Of a DNA stretch of 18,697 nt, positions 14,366 through 18,697 are shown piece after piece (position 1 is the stretch's first letter; each line of letters starts with the position of its first letter). The stretch is from NCBI GenBank assembly GCA_046728935.1, contig JBKPFS010000056.1, forward strand, positions 1 through 18,697. The letters run 5' to 3'. The notes under the pieces are model-generated. The model searched no databases. It saw only the letters and a list, made by a program, of their open reading frames with translations, and had not been told where the DNA came from. Source of the stretch: DATAFO01 sp046728935 (GTDB taxonomy: Bacteria; Actinomycetota; Thermoleophilia; Solirubrobacterales; 70-9). Made by a program: the position numbers and the translations under genes.

Positions 14366-16357
14366 TCAAGGCTGGGCCTCGCCAACCGGCCGCGCGGGGG
14401 CCTGGGGAGCGCCGTCCCCACGCTCCGCAAACGCCGCCTCGGGCGGGGCGGTGAGCAGTACCCGGCAGGGCGCCTTGCGCAGCACGTACTCGGTCACGGG
14501 CCCGACCTCCGCCGGGCGCGATCCGCCGATCCCGCCGAGGATCGCCCCGCCCTTGATCCGCGTCGGCGGCTCCCCGCCCATGACGATCACCTCCACCCCG
14601 CGCTCGCGCGCTGTCTGCACGATCCCCGCGCCGACGTCGCGGGCCTTCACCACCGACGCGTTGACCTCGACCGTCTCGTACTCCTCCCCCACCTCCTGGG
14701 CCCGCTCGAGCGCGCGGTTCGCCTCCGTCACCTGCTCGGGCGGCGGCGGCGAGGTGAGCGGAACCGTCAGCGGCATCTCAATCACGTAGATGACCTCGAG
14801 GCGCGGCTGCGACTCGCCCGGCTCGTCCGCGGCGTCCGCCAGGCGCCCCGCCGTGCCGATGATGTCGTCGTCGAGCGCGGTGCCGAAGGTGGGCACCAGG
14901 ATGTCCCCGTACTCGACCTCGGGGACGTCCTTGACCAGCGCCTCGGCCGGGACCTCGACCCGCTTCGTCAGCGTCGTCCCCTCCACGAACCTGCGGTAGA
15001 CGACGTAGAAGGTGAGTCCGAGGAGCATCCAGCCGCTGCCCACCCAGCGCGCCTCGTCGTGCAGCACGATCACGCTGACCCAGGCGAGCGCGGTGAGCAC
15101 CGCAGCCGCGAGCGCCGGAAGCGGGACGAGCCGTCCCGCGATCTCAACGGTCAGCGGGACCCGGAACGGACGCTCGAGATCCGGCTCGAGCCAACGCAGC
15201 CTGACGATCGCCAGGTGGGCGATCGTGAACGCGATCGTGGCCCCGAACGCATACAGGCCACCGAGAAGGGCGACGTCGGTGGGGAGCACCAGCCCGAAGG
15301 CGACCCCGGCGGCGATCAGGATCGCCACGTGCGGCGTGGTGAACCGCCGGCTCAGCTTGCCCAGCCAGGAGGGGATCTGCCGGTTCGTCGCCAGCACGTA
15401 GACGTGCCGCGAGAGCCCGAGCATCGCCGTGCTCGCCGCCCACAGCAGAGCCGCTGGCGCGACCGCGACCACCGCCACCTGCATCGCGTCCGAGAGCCAG
15501 GCCGGGTCGAAGCTCATCACTACCCCAAGCACCGGCTCCTCGATGAAGGCGCCGCCGAGCGCTGTCTGCGGCCCGTCGGGCGTGGCGGTCACCGGCACCG
15601 CCATCAGCGCAACAGTCGCCACCCCGACGTAGATCAGCGGCACCAGCGTCGCGCCGGCGATCACGAGATGGCGCAGGTCGATCGGGCGGAGCTCGAGATC
15701 CGGGGCGAGATTGGCCGCCGCCTCGATCCCGGCGTAGGCGACCGTCGCCACGACGCCCGCGTAGATCAGGTCGCCCGGCGTGGGCGATGAGAAGAGATCG
15801 ACGTCCGCGCTCAGCGCCCCCGGGTCGAACGAGGTGATGAGCCCGACGACGATCACCGCCAGCAGCAGCACCACGCCGCCGATCGCGATCAGGGTGAGCG
15901 TGCGCTGGTGGCGGATGCCGGTCACCCCGGCGATCGACATCGCCGCCACCACCGCGATGACCACCCCCGCGGTGATGATCTCCGCCCCGTCGCCGCCGAA
16001 CTCCGACCAGATCGGCGTCAGGTAATGGGGCACCGAGATCGCCGCGAGGGCGATCACGATCACGTAGTCGAGGAGGATCGCCCAACCGGCGACGAAGCTG
16101 ACGAGCTCGTTGAACCCGTGGCGGGCGAACGTCGCCGAGCCTCCCCGCTCGTCGAACATCGCGCCGCCCTCGACATAGGTGAGCGTGTTGAGCACGAACA
16201 CCAGGCCGACGGCCAGGAAGACGAGCGGCGTCAGCCCGAGGCCGAAGTCGGCGACCAGCCCGAGCGAGAAGTAGATGGAGAAGCCGACCGCCGAGTAGGC
16301 GACCGCGAACAGCAGCGGCACCCCCAGGAAGCGGCGCGTGCGATCGGGCGCGCTCAA
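14366..16357 (-). CDS. APC-family permease with C-terminal universal stress protein (USP) domain (paralog 1)
   Basis: A 663-aa inner-membrane transporter. About twelve hydrophobic helices occupy residues 1-440; helix 1 reads AVAYSAVGFSIYFSLG. The conserved block RGGSATFARHGFNELVSFVA is shared with the paralog upstream. Residues about 481-640 form a cytosolic USP-like domain (YGDILVPTF, EVIVMGGEPP, GPVTEYVLRKAPCRVLLTAP) with a partial glycine-rich nucleotide loop. APC permeases with USP tails include amino-acid transporters and the KimA potassium importer, whose tail binds c-di-AMP. The acidic helix-1 residue associated with K+ in KimA/KUP is absent. The start is TTG 16357, whose TTGA overlaps the stop of the upstream small gene. 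Confidence 0.85.
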   Translation of the reverse strand: MSAPDRTRRFLGVPLLFAVAYSAVGFSIYFSLGLVADFGLGLTPLVFLAVGLVFVLNTLTYVEGGAMFDERGGSATFARHGFNELVSFVAGWAILLDYVIVIALAAISVPHYLTPIWSEFGGDGAEIITAGVVIAVVAAMSIAGVTGIRHQRTLTLIAIGGVVLLLAVIVVGLITSFDPGALSADVDLFSSPTPGDLIYAGVVATVAYAGIEAAANLAPDLELRPIDLRHLVIAGATLVPLIYVGVATVALMAVPVTATPDGPQTALGGAFIEEPVLGVVMSFDPAWLSDAMQVAVVAVAPAALLWAASTAMLGLSRHVYVLATNRQIPSWLGKLSRRFTTPHVAILIAAGVAFGLVLPTDVALLGGLYAFGATIAFTIAHLAIVRLRWLEPDLERPFRVPLTVEIAGRLVPLPALAAAVLTALAWVSVIVLHDEARWVGSGWMLLGLTFYVVYRRFVEGTTLTKRVEVPAEALVKDVPEVEYGDILVPTFGTALDDDIIGTAGRLADAADEPGESQPRLEVIYVIEMPLTVPLTSPPPPEQVTEANRALERAQEVGEEYETVEVNASVVKARDVGAGIVQTARERGVEVIVMGGEPPTRIKGGAILGGIGGSRPAEVGPVTEYVLRKAPCRVLLTAPPEAAFAERGDGAPQAPARPVGEAQP

Positions 16358-16554
16358 TCGCGCGCCCTGAGCGAGAGGTAGAGCCGCCCGAAGCCGAGCG
16401 CGAGGAAGAGCACCCCGATCCAGATCCCGGCCGAGGCGGGGCCGCCGCCGTTGGCGATCGTCACCACCACGATCGCTGCCCCGAAGCCGGTGATGATCAC
16501 CGCGAACAGCCTCGTGACCGCCCGGTAGACCTCGTCGGCGGGAGGATTCGCCAC
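16354..16554 (-). CDS. 66-aa two-helix membrane protein between the APC permeases
   Basis: A short protein beginning MANPPADEVYRAV with two hydrophobic helices: LFAVIITGFGAAIVVVTI (about 16-33), and a second at about 41-60 (AGIWIGVLFLALGFGRLYL). They are joined by a Gly/Asn turn, and the C-terminus is basic (LRARD). This suggests a helical hairpin with cytosolic ends. I recognise no family. The start is GTG 16554, with TAGAAT 7 nt upstream, the best -10 match in the window. The stop overlaps the TTG start of the downstream permease, so the pair is translationally coupled. That suggests a stabilising or regulatory subunit of the permease (inference). Confidence 0.7.
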   Translation of the reverse strand: MANPPADEVYRAVTRLFAVIITGFGAAIVVVTIANGGGPASAGIWIGVLFLALGFGRLYLSLRARD

Positions 16555-16561
16555 CCCCGCG

Positions 16562-16567
16562 ATTCTA
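16562..16567 (-). promoter_or_regulatory. -10 box TAGAAT, leaderless promoter of the small membrane protein/APC permease pair
   Basis: TAGAAT is followed by CGCGGGG (7 nt) and GTG 16554. It lies in the 36-nt gap after the upstream permease stop. Confidence 0.6.
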
Positions 16568-16590
16568 GGCCGGGCGCAGGCGCAGACGGG

Positions 16591-18501
16591 CTAGCGCCCG
16601 CCGGTTCTGACGAGCGCCCGAGACGGCCGCTCGACAGCCACTTCCGGGGTCGCGGCGACGATCACCCGCGTCGGGCGCGCGGCGAGCACGGTCTCCAGGG
16701 TCTTGCTGTAGAGCGGGGATCCGTTGCGGTAGAGCAGCTGCATCACGATCGCCTCCGCGCGAATCTCCTTCGCGTAGTCGACGATCGCCTGCCCCGCCTG
16801 GCCGGGGCGGATCCGCATCACGGTGCCGCTCACCCGCCGGCCGCAGATCAGCTTCGCGCGCTCGATCTTGCTCTGCGCCTCACCCTCGGCGTCGTCGAGG
16901 GGGGCGTCGAGCGGCAGGTGGGCGGGCACGTTCACGAGCGCGAGCACGTGGATGGCGCGCCGCCTGCGCGCCGCGAGCGTCTTCGCGGTGGCCACCACCT
17001 CCTCCGAGAACGGGTCGTTCTCGAAGGCGACGAGCACGCTTCGGTATTCGACCTCCTCGACCCCGAGCGGCTCCAGCGTCTCCACCTTGACGGTCTCGCG
17101 CAGCGGCAGACCCTGATGCCGGCGGTAGACGAGGTAGGTGACCATCCCCAGTGCCATCCACGTCGCCCCCGCCGCGAGCGTGCCGAGGTCGAGGCTGATC
17201 ACCACGACCCACGCCGCGAAGGTGCCAAGCCCGCCGACGACGGCGGTCAAGGGCAGGCTTGCGCCGCGGAAACGGAAGTTGAGCGGCGGCGCCCACGGCC
17301 GCTCACGGTCGGCCTGCACCGCCCGTAATCGCGCCACGGAGAGATGGGCGACCGTGAACGAGAGCATCGCCCCGAACGAGTACATCGTCGCCAGGAAGTC
17401 GATCTGGCCGGGAAGGATCGTCAGCACGCCGACGGCCGAGAACACCAGGATTGCGACGTACGGCGTCTTGAACCGGGGATGTATTTGCCGGATCCGCTCG
17501 GGCAGCTGGCGGTACTGGCCCATCGAGAATGTCAGCCGCGACACTCCGATCAGCCCGGCGTTGGTCGCGATGATCAGGATCACCGCCGCGAGCACGCCGA
17601 CGTAGTAGCGCGCGATCTCCGTGAGCCCCGGCGACAGGCCCATGTTCTCGACGACCCCGAGCACTGGATCACCGGCGTACGTGGTCCCCAGCACCGTCGC
17701 GTAGTCGCCGGTTACGGGATCCTGCGTGACCGGCATCGCGGAGAGGGCGATGATCGGGAGGAAGGCGTAGATGAAGAGCACCGCGACCACGGTCATGTCA
17801 TAGCCGCGAATCACGGTGCGGCTGGCGTCTCGCGCCTCCTCGGACATGTTCGAGATCGTCTCGATCCCGGTGTAGGCGATCATCCCGACCGCGATCCCGA
17901 GCGCGAAGTTGCCCCAGGTCGGCGCGACGCCGAGGTGGACATTGTCGATCAGGATCTGAGGGTCCAGCACGAGGACAACCCCGATCCCGACCAGCGCGAT
18001 CTGGGTCAGCAGGTCGCCGATGGCGAGAATGAGATTGAGCCTCGCCGACTCCTGGGTCCCCTTGATGTTGAGGGCAGCGAGGAGCGCGATGAGAACCGTC
18101 CCTCCGATCACATCGCCCGGCGAGTCACCGAGCGGCTCCCAGAACACGGCCAGGTAGTGGGGCACGAAGAAGGCCGAGATCGCGACCGTGATGATGTAGT
18201 TGAGCATCTGCCCCCAGCCGGCGATGAAGCTGATCAGCTCGTTGAAGGCGTGGCGGGCGAAGTTCGCCGAGCCCCCGGCCTCGGGGTGCATCACGCTCCC
18301 CTCCATGTACGTGGCCGCCGTGCAGAGGAAGATCACGCCAGCGATCAGGAACGCGATCGGCGTCAATCCAAGCGCGAAGGCTGCGGTGACGCCGAGCGCG
18401 TAATACGGGGTCGAGCCGACGTTTCCGTAGGCCGCGGAGAACAGGTCCGCCGGGCCGTGAACGCGGCGAAGCGCCTCCTCTCTGGGGTGCCTCTCGGCCA
18501 T
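16591..18501 (-). CDS. APC-family permease with C-terminal USP-like domain (paralog 2)
   Basis: A 636-aa transporter paralogous to the downstream permease. Helix 1 (FSAAYGNVGSTPYYALG) resembles the KUP-type VVYGDIGTSPLYAL motif but has Asn in place of the Asp. About twelve helices are followed from residue 484 by a USP-like domain (YRSVLVAFENDPF to TRVIVAATPEV) that lacks the usual glycine-rich ATP loop (MQLLYRNGSPLYSK there). The shared block GGSANFARHAFNELISFIAG marks the same subfamily as paralog 1. The likely substrate is an amino acid or organic acid; K+ is possible. ATG 18501 directly abuts the stop of the alpha-hydroxy-acid dehydrogenase gene, implying one operon. There is no ribosome site, and TATATT lies 9 nt upstream. 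Confidence 0.85.
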   Translation of the reverse strand: MAERHPREEALRRVHGPADLFSAAYGNVGSTPYYALGVTAAFALGLTPIAFLIAGVIFLCTAATYMEGSVMHPEAGGSANFARHAFNELISFIAGWGQMLNYIITVAISAFFVPHYLAVFWEPLGDSPGDVIGGTVLIALLAALNIKGTQESARLNLILAIGDLLTQIALVGIGVVLVLDPQILIDNVHLGVAPTWGNFALGIAVGMIAYTGIETISNMSEEARDASRTVIRGYDMTVVAVLFIYAFLPIIALSAMPVTQDPVTGDYATVLGTTYAGDPVLGVVENMGLSPGLTEIARYYVGVLAAVILIIATNAGLIGVSRLTFSMGQYRQLPERIRQIHPRFKTPYVAILVFSAVGVLTILPGQIDFLATMYSFGAMLSFTVAHLSVARLRAVQADRERPWAPPLNFRFRGASLPLTAVVGGLGTFAAWVVVISLDLGTLAAGATWMALGMVTYLVYRRHQGLPLRETVKVETLEPLGVEEVEYRSVLVAFENDPFSEEVVATAKTLAARRRRAIHVLALVNVPAHLPLDAPLDDAEGEAQSKIERAKLICGRRVSGTVMRIRPGQAGQAIVDYAKEIRAEAIVMQLLYRNGSPLYSKTLETVLAARPTRVIVAATPEVAVERPSRALVRTGGR

Positions 18502-18697
18502 CTACAGCCGAATATACGGCGGGCGCTGAACGTGATCGCGGGTCACGTCGCCGGGTGACGGACAGCCGCTCAGCACCAGCGCGAGCTCGATCTCCTCGCG
18601 CAGGAGCTCGAGCACTCTGCGCGCGCCCTGCTCACCATCGACCGCGAGCCCCCACAGCGGAGCGCGCCCGGCGAGCACCGCCCTCGCGCCGAGCGCG
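18502..18697 (-). CDS. FMN-dependent alpha-hydroxy-acid dehydrogenase/lactate oxidase family, C-terminal part (truncated by window edge)
   Basis: The last 64 codons of a gene entering from the right edge. The product reads ALGARAVLAGRAPLWGLAVD, then GARRVLELLREEIELALVLSGC and PSPGDVTRDH. This is the characteristic end of the glycolate oxidase/L-lactate dehydrogenase (LldD) family: ALGAxAVxxGRxxLxGLA lines the FMN-phosphate site, and the amphipathic helix follows. The enzyme would oxidise an L-2-hydroxy acid such as lactate or glycolate in the cytoplasm. The substrate-determining residues lie outside the window. Its TAG stop (18504-18502) touches the ATG of the permease, so the permease may import its substrate or export its product (inference). 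Confidence 0.85.
   Translation of the reverse strand, partial: ALGARAVLAGRAPLWGLAVDGEQGARRVLELLREEIELALVLSGCPSPGDVTRDHVQRPPYIRL
18511..18516 (-). promoter_or_regulatory. Possible -10 box TATATT inside the end of the alpha-hydroxy-acid dehydrogenase gene
   Basis: TATATT is 9 nt before ATG 18501, close to the leaderless geometry elsewhere in the window. It lies in coding sequence (Tyr-Ile codons), so the match may be incidental. Confidence 0.3.

Noticed and set aside
1..18697. CRISPR, phage, IS or defence system
   Set aside because: No regular spaced repeats, transposase, integrase, nuclease or toxin motifs were found. The tRNA gene shows no flanking duplicate or integrase.

Overview
This is a high-GC (about 70% by eye) bacterial chromosomal segment. 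The transporters, the small CxxC protein, the ceoB/ceoC-like RCK pair next to an APC permease, and recurrent TANNNT -10 boxes placed 6-7 nt before start codons all point to Actinomycetota. The class Thermoleophilia (Solirubrobacterales/Gaiellales) is my best guess. I see no phage, IS element, CRISPR array or conjugation gene, and no gene-free stretch over 300 bases.

Layout. 1-1100: a truncated unknown gene (-) diverges from an RhtA-type EamA exporter (+), with facing leaderless promoters in a 33-bp gap. 1109-2303 (-): a 60-aa four-cysteine protein overlaps by GTGA a secreted kelch propeller whose signal peptide is out of frame with the rest. 2341-3741 (-): a PilX/pilin-like envelope protein. 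3841-7655 (+): two translationally coupled half-transporters with the asymmetric ATP sites of a heterodimeric ABC exporter. 7776-8495 (-): a membrane-anchored protein with a Thr/Gly-rich tail. 8655-11684 (+): a secreted Cys-containing protein and an asparagine-synthetase-like protein without the Cys nucleophile. 11799-11870 (+): tRNA-Gln(CUG).

11892-18697 (-) is one co-directional run. In transcription order it holds the end of an FMN alpha-hydroxy-acid dehydrogenase, an APC permease fused to a USP domain, a 66-aa two-helix membrane protein, a second APC-USP permease, two RCK/TrkA proteins (the first without the C-terminal RCK domain), and an FAD/NAD ferredoxin-reductase-like enzyme. Internal leaderless-type promoters split it into at least three units. 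A transporter set gated by RCK and USP nucleotide-sensing domains is the most coherent functional module in the window; its substrate (amino acid, organic acid or K+) cannot be fixed from sequence.

The points most worth following are the repeated leaderless promoter geometry, the kelch frameshift, the ABC1 repeat insertion and the APC-USP/RCK module.
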